A stretch of DNA of 64,000 bases from Argyresthia goedartella (Eukaryota; Arthropoda; Insecta; Lepidoptera; Argyresthiidae): NCBI GenBank assembly GCA_949825045.1, contig OX463807.1, forward strand, positions 35,608,749 through 35,672,748, read 5' to 3'. Positions 32,363 through 43,659 of this stretch are shown piece by piece (within the stretch, counting starts at the first letter, position 1; each line of letters starts with the position of its first letter). The notes under the pieces were generated by a model. That model was not told the DNA's origin. It did no database searches and worked only from the letters and a program-made list of their open reading frames with translations. Made by a program: the position numbers and the translations under genes.

Positions 32363-32991
32363 TTCAGTTTGATAGCTAAAATGTTATCTTCAAAATCAGT
32401 GCCTCCTAAATGTCATCCATTTTCATGATAATATTCGTAATATTTTTTTACAGCTGACACTTTTAAAAAATTATATAAATTTTTCTGTTAGCTAAATGTT
32501 GTCTCATTCATACACACAAAGTTTATAAAATTAGGATCTGTCATTCCTTCTTCAATTTCTCGATACAAAACGCCAATTTCATATGTAAGGACCTAATATA
32601 TCTCAATGGACATTAAATCTTTTTAGCATAACAAAATTGAAATGTTGTCACAATCCGTGGACAAATCAACGCAATGCGTCAGCAGTTTCACAATTTAATG
32701 ACCGCGGCGACGCGTCGTCGCGACGAACTGCGCGTCTCGCTTACCGAACTTCCCATACACAGCCCGTAGGGTACCTTTTCTAATAAACTTTGGGATCAAA
32801 TTAATGACTAAATGCTGTACATAAATCATGTCCTTAAATAAATAATTTTTATTATTATTAGTATAGTCCGAGACGCACTTTAGCGGGTTTTAATATTTTT
32901 GCATTACCACGTATATTCACGTACAATACGATTAAAATCAGTTAACGATTCGGCCAACCTCGGAAATTGTCGTGAATCCCTCATCTCTCAC

Positions 32992-32993
<2 letters not shown>

Positions 32994-33036
<43 letters not shown>
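32994..33036. repeat. (GA)n microsatellite
   Basis: About 21 uninterrupted GA units inside the inverted-repeat element. Confidence 0.95.
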
Positions 33037-33039
<3 letters not shown>

Positions 33040-33187
33040 GATTTAGGCGATGATATCCGAGAAAAGCAGAATCTTTAACTGATTTTATCTACACACGTAT
33101 CATAAACCCTCTTTACTGCGTTCAAAAACCGCACGTTACGATCAGCATTATGTTAAACTACTTGGTAAAAACTCGTTTCGTATCTGG

Positions 33188-33221
33188 AAAACTACACATA
33201 ATGGTCATTATGTGTAGTTTT
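33188..33221. repeat. Perfect palindrome, 16-bp arms
   Basis: AAAACTACACATAATG (33188-33203) and its exact inverse (33206-33221) are separated by GT. Confidence 0.9.
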
Positions 33222-33231
33222 TCTACATATA

Positions 33232-33348
33232 ATGACATTCAAATTTCGAACGCCGACGCCCACCCGCGTGCCGTCCCTAGTTTGTCTGTGAAGTTGGTAC
33301 TGACATTCAAATTTCGAACGCCGACGCCCGTTTGCCTGAAGTTGGTAC
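33232..33348. repeat. Short tandem duplication
   Basis: 'Tgacattcaaatttcgaac' followed by 'gccgacgccc' occurs at 33232 and again at 33301. Both copies end 'gaagttggtac'; the second lacks ~20 bp. Confidence 0.85.
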
Positions 33349-33484
33349 TAAAGAACAAGCTAAACAATTGCAGAACCACAATGCCGGTCAAACATGCGGT
33401 TCCTGAACACATCAAAGAGAGCTTATGGTATGTGTGTAGATAAACTAGTGTATGTAACTGTACATAATTAGGCATTAAAACTCT

Positions 33485-33550
33485 CGAGTGATACTATTAT
33501 GAAACTCGCCTTCGGCTCGTTTCATAAACCCACTCTCAAGTTTTAATGCC
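33485..33550. repeat. Imperfect hairpin around a GAAACTCGCCTTCGGCTCGTTTC core
   Basis: 'Attaaaactctcgagtg' and 'ccactctcaagttttaat' form outer arms around a second inner stem ('gaaactcg...cgtttc'). From 33691 to 34320 I see only AT-rich sequence with a (GGAC)n stretch at ~33903-33922. Confidence 0.65.
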
Positions 33551-34372
33551 CTCCATTATGCAGCAGTCACATAAACTACTATTAATCGTATTGTACGTGA
33601 ATATACGTGATAATGCAAAAATATTAAAACCCGGGAAAGTGCGTCTCGGACTATAATAATAAACTAATAATAATAAAAATTATTTATTGCACAGAAAACT
33701 CAATGAAAAATATAACCAGAACAATGTGCATAGGTGAGCTTATTCTAAAAAGAAGACAATGAGAGAGTTATGGGGTATTTTATTTTGCGCCCCCTATAGA
33801 AAACTTATAAATATTATTTGACAATTTGTATGGCTTTGGGTCAACAAGATATTTATACTGTGAACATTCTAACCGTTTTTTCTGTAAAACCTGTGTAACA
33901 AACGACGGATGGACGGACGGACGGACAACTGAGTGACAGCCATAGGGCTGCGTTTGGACGGAATTTCACAAAACTTATAATATCTCCAAAACTAGAAACC
34001 GCCATAAGGTTTATCTGTGGAACGTCACATATGTTTTCTTTGCGTTTCTCAGTGATCGTTTTTTTACGTTTGAATTCCTATCCCTCTAAAATTTATCTGA
34101 AGGTGAAACTTTAGTTTCGTTGTCGGGATGCCCCACCTGAAGGTAATATTAGTTATGATAAGTCTATGTCGAATGATAATGATTGACGAGAGACTTTAAT
34201 GTCTTGAGCTCATGAAAGCCGTGCTAGTAGATATCCTTATCGATTCATTAAACACGAGTTTCACGAAACCTCCACTTCAGGCACGAGTGTCCATAAACTG
34301 TATCGTGCGAGTCGCGTAAAGTTTAACTCTTACATCGTGTGTCGCGTGGACATTCGTTGTCGCGTGAACGGG

Positions 34373-34380
34373 TATAAGAG
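34373..34380 (+). promoter_or_regulatory. Candidate TATA box for the secreted-protein gene
   Basis: TATAAGAG lies 104 bp upstream of the ATG. Transcription would start near 34402 ('gaatcacta'), leaving a ~75-nt 5' UTR. Confidence 0.5.
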
Positions 34381-34476
34381 GCGGCAGGTTGTGGGCGTAG
34401 AATCACTAATAGCTGTGATTTCGTGGACGACCTCGCCCACTGACTCATTGCCGGCATTCCGACTCCCGACTACGAA

Positions 34477-34543
34477 ATGAAGCACTCTTCTCTGCTGATC
34501 CTGGCTCTGCTCTGCGCCTGCGCCGGTAGCGGTTTCGGCTCTG
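34477..34543 (+). CDS. Exon 1 of a putative small secreted protein (signal peptide)
   Basis: The ATG starts a textbook signal peptide: Met-Lys-His, a hydrophobic core SSLLILALLCACAGSGFG and small residues for cleavage after ~residue 18-20. After 22 codons plus one base it meets a GTACGT donor at 34544. The next suitable acceptor (TTCAG at 35462-35466) joins in matching phase to the Gly/Pro-rich exon 2, with a 923-bp intron. A TATA box sits upstream. It is the only host-type gene start in the window. No protein family is recognised. Confidence 0.6.
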
Positions 34544-35466
34544 GTACGTGGTGACAACTCTCTTGCTGTCAACTCCACTGGTGAAGAAGTTCTCACGGCA
34601 CATATTGCCGCGGTTCTGTGACCACTGCAGAGACGACGAGCGTGTGAGCGCTCTCACAATCTCTGACTCTCTCTGACTGGACTGCTTCGCTTCCATATAA
34701 TATATTTGACACATCACTAGTTAGCAGCTCAAAATATGGAAACAGGACAGTCGGTGCTCACTGTCAGTCACCTTAGGGAGAACAAAGGCCATATACATGA
34801 TGATTTTTTGTTCATTTTGTTTTCGAAGCGTAGCAAATATGGCTATATATATGTAGCTATATAGCTGCTGCCGAATCATATAGTTTGTGCCCGAAGAAAC
34901 TTCTCTTACGCGATGCAAGATCGAATGGCAATTGTTCTGCGATCCGTGATGATATCTGTTGACAACTTATGTCAACTGCTGCGCTTGTTTGCCTGACATC
35001 CATCTTATGAGTTAGTTTGTGGATAGCCTGAAGGTGACGCCACATGTTTAGCAAGTAAGCAATCACCACATCCTTGCCTGATGTGTGATAAGCCCATCGC
35101 CTGGGTCAAGTAAATTTGTATTTTAGGAAAGAGTATTTCAGAACCTGTAACTCGAATTCTCTATCTCTGAAGGCGTTTACCATCTTTCGAACTCGTTTCG
35201 TAAATATATCTCTTTTTGTAAATATCGATTCTACAAATCAGTTGTACAGATTATACCTAATCTCTACGCCACAGTAACAAAATGAATTAAAATTCACGAT
35301 GTATTGAAAACATAAGAGGAAACCCGCACTCAATAGTAGAGGCTGAAGGCGGGAGGCGCTTTTAACGCCCTCAAACTTTCTGTTGTATCTCTCACAATTC
35401 TTAGGTATGTTGTGTTATTGATTAGATAACCAAATTACAGCGAAAATTATTGTGCATTGACTTCAG
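34544..35466 (+). other. Intron 1 of the putative secreted-protein gene
   Basis: GT at 34544 and AG at 35465-35466. Nothing coding on either strand is supported inside it. Confidence 0.5.
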
Positions 35467-35687
35467 GTGAAGTCGGGTCTACAACTCAAGGCACCAACAC
35501 AATCGTTAACAATGACGAAACCGCCCAGAACATCATTTACCCCGGTAGCAACACTGGTTCGAAGAACTACCCTACTGGACCTACTTTGCCAGGACTGGGC
35601 AAACCCGGTAGCAACACTGGTTCGAAGAACTACCCTACTGGACCTACTTTGCCAGGACTCGACGAAACCGACGATGGTTGCTCTAAT
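35467..35687 (+). CDS. Exon 2 of the putative secreted protein, internal 18-residue tandem repeat
   Basis: The exon spans 221 bp from the CAG acceptor to a GTGAGT donor at 35688. It encodes a Thr/Asn-rich lead (GSTTQGTNTIVNNDETAQ) and two identical copies of GSNTGSKNYPTGPTLPGL, then DETDDGCSN. The repeat is also near-identical in DNA (35540s and 35610s), so duplication is recent. Low-complexity Gly/Pro/Thr repeats after a signal peptide fit a secreted structural, silk-associated or immune peptide, but I cannot choose. Phase at the donor is 0. A third exon is not found before the retroelement debris at 36.1 kb, so the gene is incomplete or very long. Confidence 0.6.
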
Positions 35688-35966
35688 GTGAGTCCCATCA
35701 CCTTTCCTTATTTATGTTAGATTTATTATTCATAATTATTTTTACTCACATATTACATTTAAAATATTACATTAAGAGAAAGCATATGGACAAAGGCGAG
35801 CTTATCTCTATAAAAAAACTTCTAGCAAACCAAGGCATGAAAGGGAAATGTATCATGAAAGGGTATGCAGTGCACAATATCTAATATGTAATCTATACTA
35901 AAATACATATATGTAAGTACATTAAATATCTAAAAAATACAATATCCATATACCAGACTACTAAAT

Positions 35967-36032
35967 AAGTACCAATACGGTATGTATTGGTACTTATATA
36001 TAAACTATATGTATGTACATATAGTTTATATA
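35967..36032. repeat. Two adjacent palindromes
   Basis: 'Aagtaccaata...tattggtactt' near 35967-35995 is followed by TATATAAACTATATGTA and its exact inverse (to 36032). Both can extrude hairpins. They may mark ends of a small MITE, but no larger structure could be drawn. Confidence 0.7.
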
Positions 36033-36148
36033 TAATGCCGTAATGTAAGAATTAAGCTATAGCGTAAGGCAGTAGAGATAAGTACGGTGACACAAGCGAT
36101 ACGTGCACTCGCTTTGGTTGGGCCACTAATGAGAAGGTTAGGTGTGCA

Positions 36149-36156
36149 TGCTATAA
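36149..36156 (+). promoter_or_regulatory. TATA box upstream of a retroelement leader repeat
   Basis: 'Gctataaaaagg' lies about 30 bp before the start of the segment shared with 38446-38794, which fits an element promoter. Confidence 0.45.
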
Positions 36157-36169
36157 AAAGGGCGTGCGC

Positions 36170-36525
36170 GTCAGTCAGGCGGATCTGTCTGGGTCAGTCT
36201 GTAGAGCAGTCGTACGGAGCGCACCTCCATTATTGGACTAGCCAGTCCCCGTGTCTTATGTCCTTATTATGTATCTAGTACTCCCCGTGTTTAGTGTGAT
36301 TGTTGGTTAACAAGTGCTCCCAGTGTCAAGTGTTATTATTTTGTGACTAGTAAATGATTCGTACCCTAAAGTTAATAAACTGTGTTATAAAGAAGCTGTT
36401 GTCTCCAATGCTCGAGTACCCACTCATCCATCACCATGCATACCGAGAGAACAGGTGTTGAGGAATCAAAACGACCCATCACACCCATCCTCGGGACGCC
36501 CTCAGCCATCGGGCCTGACACTTCT
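36170..36525 (+). mobile_element. Retroelement leader and gag start, copy 1
   Basis: It is ~340 bp shared with 38446-38794: 'gtcagtctgta..gagcagtcgtacggagc', 'ctccccgtgtttagtgtgattgtt', an AATAAA ('gttaataaactgtg') and a short frame starting MHTERTGVEESKRPITPILG at 36437. It looks like the R-U5/leader plus first codons of Gag of an LTR element. In copy 1 the frame continues with 32 further codons before a stop. Confidence 0.5.
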
Positions 36526-37257
36526 GCGAGCGACATCAGAAGCGGAATCACTTCGAGAACAGGAGAAATATGCCACAGAAAAACTTCAAATACCAGATGA
36601 TGATGCACCTTATCAATGCTGTCAGGAAATCATCAGCTGATTAGAAACAATTGCTGCCACCATCACGGAATTGTGAGTGCAGTGACTAGATAGCTCCTGA
36701 ATTCGAATATGGAGGAAGAAGCAGCCGGTCACGAGCCGATCGATCTTCTCCTTCGGTTGTGGTGATCCTGTCGACGTCGTGACGTTGCTTTTCAGCATCT
36801 GCCCTATATCCTAGGGTCGTGTCGATCCATAGTCGAGACCCCATTCGAGAAACTGAATCATTTGTTGAGCCATTTTTTTTATTATGACTCAAGTACCGCG
36901 TGTTCGCTGATGAAAGGAAAGATTACGAATAAATTAGTGGAAAACTCGCAAAAAAAAGAGACCCATAATCTTTGATAATTACAATGTTGTTGACACTTTT
37001 CAAACTGAGATTGATTGATGAGTTGGAAAGCTTATTTCACGTGCTGCCTGATAAGTTCTTACGTGTTGATATTATGTTAGGTAATGCCATTTTGAACAAT
37101 GTCATTGTGCATTTGTGGATAAAGCAAGAAATTACTGAGTTTTATAGTAATCAATGTGTCATATCAATCAATGAATAACTAACGATTAATGATAATATGA
37201 GTTATGGTTCACTTCCATTAACACTGGTATGTGGACGTGTTTAGGAGCCCCGGAGAT

Positions 37258-37302
37258 GGTAAATGATACACTTAGGCTGCATGCTAAGTGTTTCATTTAC
37301 CA
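37258..37302. repeat. Hairpin with 19-bp arms
   Basis: 'Tggtaaatgatacacttag' and 'ctaagtgtttcatttacca' pair with one mismatch around an 8-base loop. The flanking 36526-38039 contains short open frames (for example 36972-37178 and 37769-38017) that I do not recognise and do not call as genes. Confidence 0.75.
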
Positions 37303-38039
37303 GTGCAGTTCCCTTTGAGTGATAATTACGCCACTGAGATGATTATCTACTGTATACGGACCACAGGGCCGATAGAACTGGCAATGAGAGCAATTATGAA
37401 ACAAAAAAAAATACCTGACCTAACCTGGGCAATCGGTAAGACTTTGTTGAATTTATAAGTTCGTTGATTGTAGTTGTGCCTGTGGTTTGGTTTCATCTTT
37501 TGGTGTAAAGCGGCTCTCTTGTTCTTGATCTGTGATATTCTTTGAGTTGTTCTTATTCTAGACAATTTGTTTTGATTCTATGGCAGGTTGTCCGAGCTGG
37601 CTTCTGACGCTATTCTTGTTTTTTTTTTGTTATTGCAAATTATTTTGGTATTATTAATAATTTTAATAATTATTTCACTTACTATTTATGTGTTTTCATA
37701 AGATTTGCATTTGAAGCGTTTGAATGATCCAGCCTACGTTTGGGTAATGCCCTAGTCTTGCTACGTACATGGATTACTTGGTGGAGGCTTGTACAGTGCA
37801 GCCTTTTTGCAAGAGAGGGATGTGGAGCTATTCTGATTCAAGTCGTAATGATGTGGCAAATTTCATCAAAAACCAACAGTCTTCTATGTTCCATTCATGC
37901 CAATTGCAAGCGTTCGCTGTTGCAGATATCATGAAGCAATTTTTTGACAACACATGCAGGTCAATGCAGAGACAAGAAGAATCGTGTTTGTTACTACTTG
38001 AAACGAGATTGACTTGACACTGAGATTTCACTGAGACTC

Positions 38040-38278
38040 CGACCCCAAAAGAACCTCTCTCTGCGTACCATTACCATCGTCGGCGCCCCCCGCTACGTGA
38101 CGAACGCGACGATCCAGAGGGACCTTAGATGGGAATCTGTGTACCAGTTTGTTCAGACGCTGGCGAAGGGCATGTTCGCGCGTGCGGTTGCGTCACACCA
38201 CCCGCGAATCCGCGAACTGGCGCCGTACCACGCGCGCCCGCCCAACCGCCGCCGCCTGCCACGTGACCTGGTTGCTTA
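38040..38278 (+). pseudogene. C-terminal tail of a Jockey-clade reverse transcriptase
   Basis: The open frame reads APRYVTNATIQRDLRWESVY, then a helix-rich stretch and PYHARPPNRRRLPRDLVA before a TAG at 38276-38278. 'Pro-x-Tyr-Val-x-Asn-x-Thr-Ile-x-Arg-Asp-Leu' close to the C-terminus is the recognisable tail of insect Jockey-clade ORF2 proteins. GC content jumps compared with the flanks. The polymerase core is absent, so this is a severely 5'-truncated copy. It ends just before the second leader repeat. Confidence 0.7.
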
Positions 38279-38445
38279 GCCGGCGATCACCCAACGGAGC
38301 ACCACAAGTGAGAAGATCTCCACCGCCCCGGGGGCCCCCCGATGACCTGTCCATAGGAATGGACAGAGGTGTTTCCTCGGGAAGAGATCCGATGATCTGA
38401 CCCTGACTCCCCACGCCCCAGAATGGGTGCGTGAGAAGAATACCT

Positions 38446-38794
38446 GACTGACTGTCAGCGGGTCAGTCTGTATCGAGCAGTCGTACGGAGCACACCTCCT
38501 CCCACATTATTGGATTAGCCAGTCCCCGTATCTAGTGTGGTTATTGTGTATCTTGTACTCCCCGTGTTTAGTGTGATTGTTCTATTACTAGTGCTCCCAG
38601 TCTCAAGTGTTATTATTCTGTGACTAGTAGGTGATTCGTGCCCTAAAGTTAATAAACTGTGTTATAAAGAAGCTGTTGTCTCCAATGCTCGAGTAACCAC
38701 TCATCCATCACCATGCATACCGATAGAACAGGTGTTGTGAAATCAAAACGCCCCATCACACCGATCCTCAGGACGCCCTCAGCCACGAAATAGC
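38446..38794 (+). mobile_element. Retroelement leader and gag start, copy 2
   Basis: Diverged copy of 36170-36525, beginning at the likely transcript start (no TATA box ahead of it) and ending after codons MHTDRTGVVKSKRPITPILR at ~38713. It lacks the upstream promoter segment of copy 1, so the pair are not simple matching LTRs. Confidence 0.5.
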
Positions 38795-38912
38795 CAATCA
38801 TTTCATGATATTATAGTCAATTATTTCACGAAATGATCAGAATGGGTTTAATTTCACGATGATATTTCTTTTTAAAAGCATTTATATTCAGTACTACGTG
38901 GTGTTTTTTGTT

Positions 38913-39012
38913 TTATACATGTCGACCTAACACGAAGACTATTCGGGGGCTTCTCTGCGCACACTGCCTTTAGTCTTCACCTAAGCTACCGCAGTGTTTT
39001 GCCCTAAAATAT
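38913..39012 (+). repeat. Foldback-family unit, copy 1
   Basis: The unit reads 'acatgtcgacctaacacgaag...gggggcttctctg...cttcacctaagctaccgcag' and ends 'tgttttgccct'. Related units lie at 43373-43475, 44179-44278 (inverted) and 44300-44399. Flanking sequence to 39390 is AT-rich and unassigned. Confidence 0.75.
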
Positions 39013-39389
39013 TTCTTCGTTCAGTGAAAGTACTAATTCAACCATGTTTGGCTATTTGATGACATGATATAGTAAATTCATGGTTACGACATACATACAT
39101 ACTAGATATTGTGAAGGAATTATATTTTCATTAACGATTTTTTTAAACGTACCTAAACACCATGTTCGCGCTTAATATGAACTTAGCTGCCCCAATATGA
39201 AACGGAGGTCACCCGAAGTGATTTCATGTCATGAATTTCATTAATGTTGCACAATGATGACAAAGTTGGAAAAGTGACTGAATATTTATGTTTTTTTTAA
39301 AAACGTACCAAAAACAGTTGGTTTAAGTATGGTCTTAAGCATTAAGGAAATCACCGCAGTTTTATTAATTTTCATTCTAAGAATATCCG

Positions 39390-39785
39390 TTCTTCGATTT
39401 GTCACAAATTAAAATTCGTCGAATAGATTTCATTCCCTAGCTTTTGAAGCCGGATTCGGCCAACTTCCGTCCTAGATGCCAAATGATGGCATACCAGAAA
39501 TGTTGCTCTGTATTATAAAGATCATTTATCAATCAAGATAGGTCAAATAATAGTCGTTCATCGATATATCATAAATTAAAAATTTGTCAAGTGATAAGAA
39601 ACATTTTGGAGCCCGATTCGGCCAATATCCAACCGAGATGCCAGTTAATAACATTTTCGACATGATGCTCTACAATATAATAAGATCATTAATGAACCAC
39701 GATATGCCAAAGAATTCTTCGATATGTCAGAAATTAAAATCTGTCGAGTAGTAAGAAAAATTTAGTACGGGTTTCTCAATTCGGA
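39390..39785. repeat. Degenerate tandem repeat, ~160-bp period, about 2.4 copies
   Basis: 'Aaattaaaa.t.gtcga.tag' occurs at 39406, 39573 and 39731, and 'gattcggccaa' at 39453 and 39615, followed by 'gatgcca'. The copies are diverged. This is satellite-like and non-coding. Confidence 0.75.
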
Positions 39786-40339
39786 TGTATTTTTTTAATT
39801 GACCGAGCGAGCGCGTTGTATCTCCGTTTTAGCTTGGTAAAAATGCTTTCGGTCTGTCCGGTCCGGATGTTCTCCTCTATAGTTCACATTCCTGAACCGA
39901 TTCTCTTCGAAGTTTGTGAGCAGGTTCGATAATTATGCACCTGCTGTATTGGCACTAATATTTAAATATAAATAATAAATAACCGTGTTACTACAAAAAA
40001 TGTTAAACATAGTTTATCTCAAAACAAACGTCAAATCTTATTATTTTTTGTCTTAAAACGAGTGTTAAACAGGAGTTTTGAGTTTTTTGGTAAGACCATA
40101 AATGTCTAATCAAATGTTGCGAGGATTTAAAAAGCATTTTACATACTTTTGTAAAAATTTGTTAAAAAAATTGTAAGTAAAAAGAAAAAAAGACCATTCC
40201 CCCCTCGTTATCTCCGAAACTACTAACCCAAAATAAAAATAAAATACGTCACTTCAAAATATTATAAAAACATATATAAGTGAATAGCTTAAAAGGGTCC
40301 CCCCTTTCGGGAGAGCACAATTTCTTTCAATATCTCTTG

Positions 40340-40690
40340 CTAAGCTCTGTGCTCTAATGGGTTTCACGCTTGCTTCTCATATAGGAGATGCAAGTTCGAA
40401 TCCTAACCATGTACCGATGAGATAAGTAATTTATCTTAAGTACATTATCGGACGTTCAGTTTTTCGGATGACACGTTAAGCTGAAGGTCCCGGCTACTAT
40501 CGCCACGTGGTAGTGGTTCTAAAACCCCTTCACCAACCCGCACTGAGCCAGCGTGGTGGAGTATGGCTTAATCTTACTCGTATCCTGGTAAAGGCCCGTG
40601 TCCCTCGGTGGAGACATGAATGGGCTACATTTATTATTTTTACGTGCATTATTTATAAATGCACCTGGCGAGCAATGAAACAGTTCCAGT
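40340..40690 (+). mobile_element. tRNA-derived SINE
   Basis: The B-box-like 'aagttcgaatcc' (40391-40402) lies in a tRNA-like head. A body follows with 'ggatgacacgttaagctgaaggtcccggctact' and 'cccgcactgagccagcgtggtggagtat', segments I associate with lepidopteran SINEs. Pol III promoter boxes would drive it. Ends are approximate; no target duplication was determined. From 40691 to 42514 no gene or repeat is firmly supported. An open frame at 41148-41453 (minus) has no recognisable domain. Confidence 0.7.
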
Positions 40691-42514
40691 GACATAGCAA
40701 CAAATTACTCCTAAACGGGAAAGGCGACGCCTTAATGACGCCGCCGTCTGCAATATTGAAGTACATTTAACAGCGCATCAGAATATTACCAATTAAAAAC
40801 GCATAACTATATTGTGTTCAAATTTTAAATGAAATGTTTAAAAAATTGGATGGGTGTTTGTCGGCATTTAGTTGGGTGGAACTTTTTCATTGGTCGTCAG
40901 TGTATAGAGCACCAATAACTTTGTAAAGAACATTTTGTTATGTAAAATCCAAACTATTCACTTCACACCATCCTTACCATTGTACGGTGGTATGGAACAC
41001 CCTTCGTGCGCGATTTAGACTCGCACTTGACCGGTTTAATGAGATACATTCTGTACCTACCGTACATTCGACGAATGGGTCATGGGTAATAAATGTGAAA
41101 ACCAATGAAAAGTTTTCATGTATGTAATGAAAAGTCGCTATTAAGGATTAACGGCCGATTTTTCCATCCTCAAATAACGTTTTTCTGAGGAATTGACAGA
41201 ATTTGTACGTGTTATCAAATACAGTTATCTGACTGTTTATCTGGGGATGGGACAATTGCCCCTCAGTCGTGTAATATGTGTTGCCTTGTCGGAAGCTAGA
41301 TTTCGTGGCCTCGTTTTCGGTTATTAAACCTATATTTGAATCCCGATCCCCGTCCGGGCAGGAAGAAATAGGGCTTAAAGTAGTTTTTTTTAGTTTTAAA
41401 CTTGGTGTTTTACTATTGTAGTAATAAATAAAAGTAAAAACATTCACTGACAAAACACGTATAATTTATTTTAATAATGATATCGAAAGTTTATAACAAA
41501 ATATTCAAGGACAACCGTGTCCAAGACCGAAAATTAAACCAGAAAAGAGATCACAAACTGAACTTGTCTATGTTGCAAAAGAACACCGAAATTGCTGGTT
41601 CGTTTAAAATGAAATCAATATCTTCGTAACGCGCTTTTGACGCTGTATGCGCACTTTGATCAGGACTCGACGTGAAAATTAAATGATTGTATGAGGAGCA
41701 TATGAAGTGCGTATGGAATAGACGAGGGCTTATATGAATGATTGCCCAAAAGTATGCCGAAAATATCTTGGCGTACAAATACCTTTAGGAATTTAGATGA
41801 AAATATAATGAACAGACGACATAATCCTGTTCAAAGATTGAAAGTTGTCGAAAGAGTGAAGCCGCGCTATGAAACGAAATTAAAAAATAAAATACAAACG
41901 ACAGTTCAAATAAACAAAAAATATGGATTGGGTCAAAACTACGGGGTTTCCTGAAGCCGGCGTCCAACTTCCTCGTTCCTTCCTCGTGCCTGCCTGCGTC
42001 TGCCTGCTCCAAAGCACGCCTTGGTGAGGCCTACGCGTCCGCGGTGTCGGTTTCAAAAATTGGGGTTATGGCTCGATGCGCAGCTCTCCACCAAAAGCTT
42101 CAAATAAGATATAATGATAAGTACCAGAATAACGCTAACACGACCAAAATGACACCACGGAATATAAACACCAAATACATACCCAGATCGCTTCCAACGT
42201 CTGCTTTGAGTTTAGATGAAATATCGGAGAAATATCGGGAAAACGCCAGCAATATTTTAGGCCGGCATCAATTCTTGCCCAAGGTCAATTCTTGCGTCAA
42301 GGCTGCCCAAAACACATTACACGACAACTCCCAACGCGAACAAAACTGGCCAAACGAAAAAATGTGCATCAATATGCCTTCGACTCGAACAGCTCAATGA
42401 AAATGATTTTTTCAGTCCTGCCAAAATCAATTTCGCATAAACTTATAAAACTTCAACCAGCCTGTATCCCAATAATAATAATAATACTACCTTGGACACT
42501 ATTTACACACATTG

Positions 42515-42727
42515 ATCTAGCCCCAAACTAGGATTCCCTGTATCTTGGGTACTAGACAACGATACACATACTTATTTAAATAAATATTATACTTAGATAG
42601 ATAAACAACCATGACTAGGGTACAAACATCCGTTCTCATCAAACAAATATTTGACCCCACCGGGACTCGAACCCGGGACCCTTAGCTTCGTAGGCAGGGT
42701 CACTGCCGACTCGGCCATTCGGCTCGT
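42515..42727 (-). mobile_element. Second SINE family, reverse copy
   Basis: On the minus strand the tRNA-like head has an A-box-like GGCCGAGTCGG and a perfect B box GGTTCGAGTCCC (near 42672), then a body with 'catggttgtttatctatctaag' and 'tacagggaatcctagtttgggg' (slightly split in the copy). The same order occurs at 47365-47550 on the plus strand. The head does not close a proper acceptor stem, so it is not a functional tRNA gene. Confidence 0.8.
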
Positions 42728-42788
42728 CAAAATAAAATCGAAATAAAAGTTAGCATTACAAAGGAGTCCTAAAACGACGTTATATATA

Positions 42789-42844
42789 TATCAAAATTAT
42801 GTTATTTTCCTCGCAAGTGCGAGGAAAATAACATAATTTTGATA
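42789..42844. repeat. Perfect 27-bp-arm palindrome
   Basis: Bases 42789-42815 are the exact inverse of 42818-42844, with only AG in the centre. The arms contain TTATTTTCCTCGCA. There is no decay at all in 27 pairs. It stands alone in AT-rich sequence; 42845-43287 shows nothing else. Confidence 0.95.
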
Positions 42845-43287
42845 ATAATTAACCATACAACAGAAACGTCTATAAACAAATATTGCTGGAAGAAATCTCT
42901 TGTTAGAGATAAGTTTGGTTTTGTAAATGTCTTTTATATAGGCTTGTGATGTGAATTTTCATGCGCAATAAAAATATACGAATTATTCATGGAATCGCGC
43001 ACTGGTTTTTTTCTTTGGCAAGCCGCGCTATGCGGGCATGTGTTAATTAAGGCCCTGGGAAAACAGCGTTTAATTGTTTTGAATTCGCAAATTAAATATA
43101 GTAAAATATTCCAAAGTTCTTGTTCTTTGTTAGTTGCCCAACTTAATAAGCATTGTAGGGTTTTCTCTTAAAAAAGACTCATAGAATCCTAATACGCGCA
43201 CTGAAAACACGCATCGTAAAGTCAGTAGTTTTTGACAATATTACTGACTTTGGGAATCACTACTCGACCGCGCTTTGACATGTAAAT

Positions 43288-43659
43288 GTCACCGTAAGAT
43301 AATCAAAACCGTTAGTTGATAAACTATCGAAAGATAGTAAACCGGACCGACAGGGTTTAGAATTTACGTTTATTTTGTTCTTACATGTCACCCTAACACG
43401 AAGATTATTCGGGGGCTTCGTTGTGCTCGCCTACCCTCTAGCCTTCACCAAAGCTGCCGCAGTGTTTGTCCTGGTATTTCGTTTGCAATTCAAGTTTAAA
43501 CCAGTTTACTATTTAACGGTTTTAACCGTTAGTTTATCAACTAACGCGTCATATAATAAGCAGTACGCTATAGTTTACTGTCCGACGATAACTGACCCAC
43601 TAAAGAGAAAAAAAACGTTAGTTTATCAACTAGGTAACGGTTTTGACAATCTCGGTGAC
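43288..43659. mobile_element. Small foldback element containing a family unit
   Basis: The left end 'gtcaccgtaagataatcaaaaccgtta..gttgataaact' (43288-43325) and the right end (43618-43659) are inverse copies with a 5-bp difference. Between them lies a unit of the 'acctaacacgaag' family (43373-43475) and an internal 'acggttttaaccgt' palindrome. 372 bp, no coding capacity. Confidence 0.75.

Larger units (their letters stand above)
32837..33690. mobile_element. Inverted-repeat element with ~100-bp termini
   Basis: Left end 32837-32938 and right end 33588-33690 are reverse complements over ~100 bp. They share 'aataaataatttttattatt', 'tatagtccgagacgcacttt', 'ttaatatttttgcatta' and 'cacgtacaatacgatt'. 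The ~650-bp interior has a (GA)n tract, a palindrome, a short duplication and no gene, so this is a MITE or foldback element. The target duplication is not clear. Confidence 0.85.

Noticed and set aside
32994..33221. A CRISPR-like or regulatory array around the GA tract and palindrome
   Set aside because: No regularly spaced repeats; it is interior sequence of a eukaryotic inverted-repeat element.
37740..38031. Open frames encoding MDYLVEACTVQPFC and neighbours, possibly a host exon
   Set aside because: No recognised domain, splice context or homologue is evident; too weak to call.
41148..41453. 101-codon minus-strand frame
   Set aside because: No domain, no neighbours that give it meaning, and composition similar to flanking non-coding DNA.
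42650..42727. A possible tRNA gene with perfect B box on the minus strand
   Set aside because: The acceptor arms do not pair, and the same head plus body recurs at 47.4 kb, so it is a SINE.
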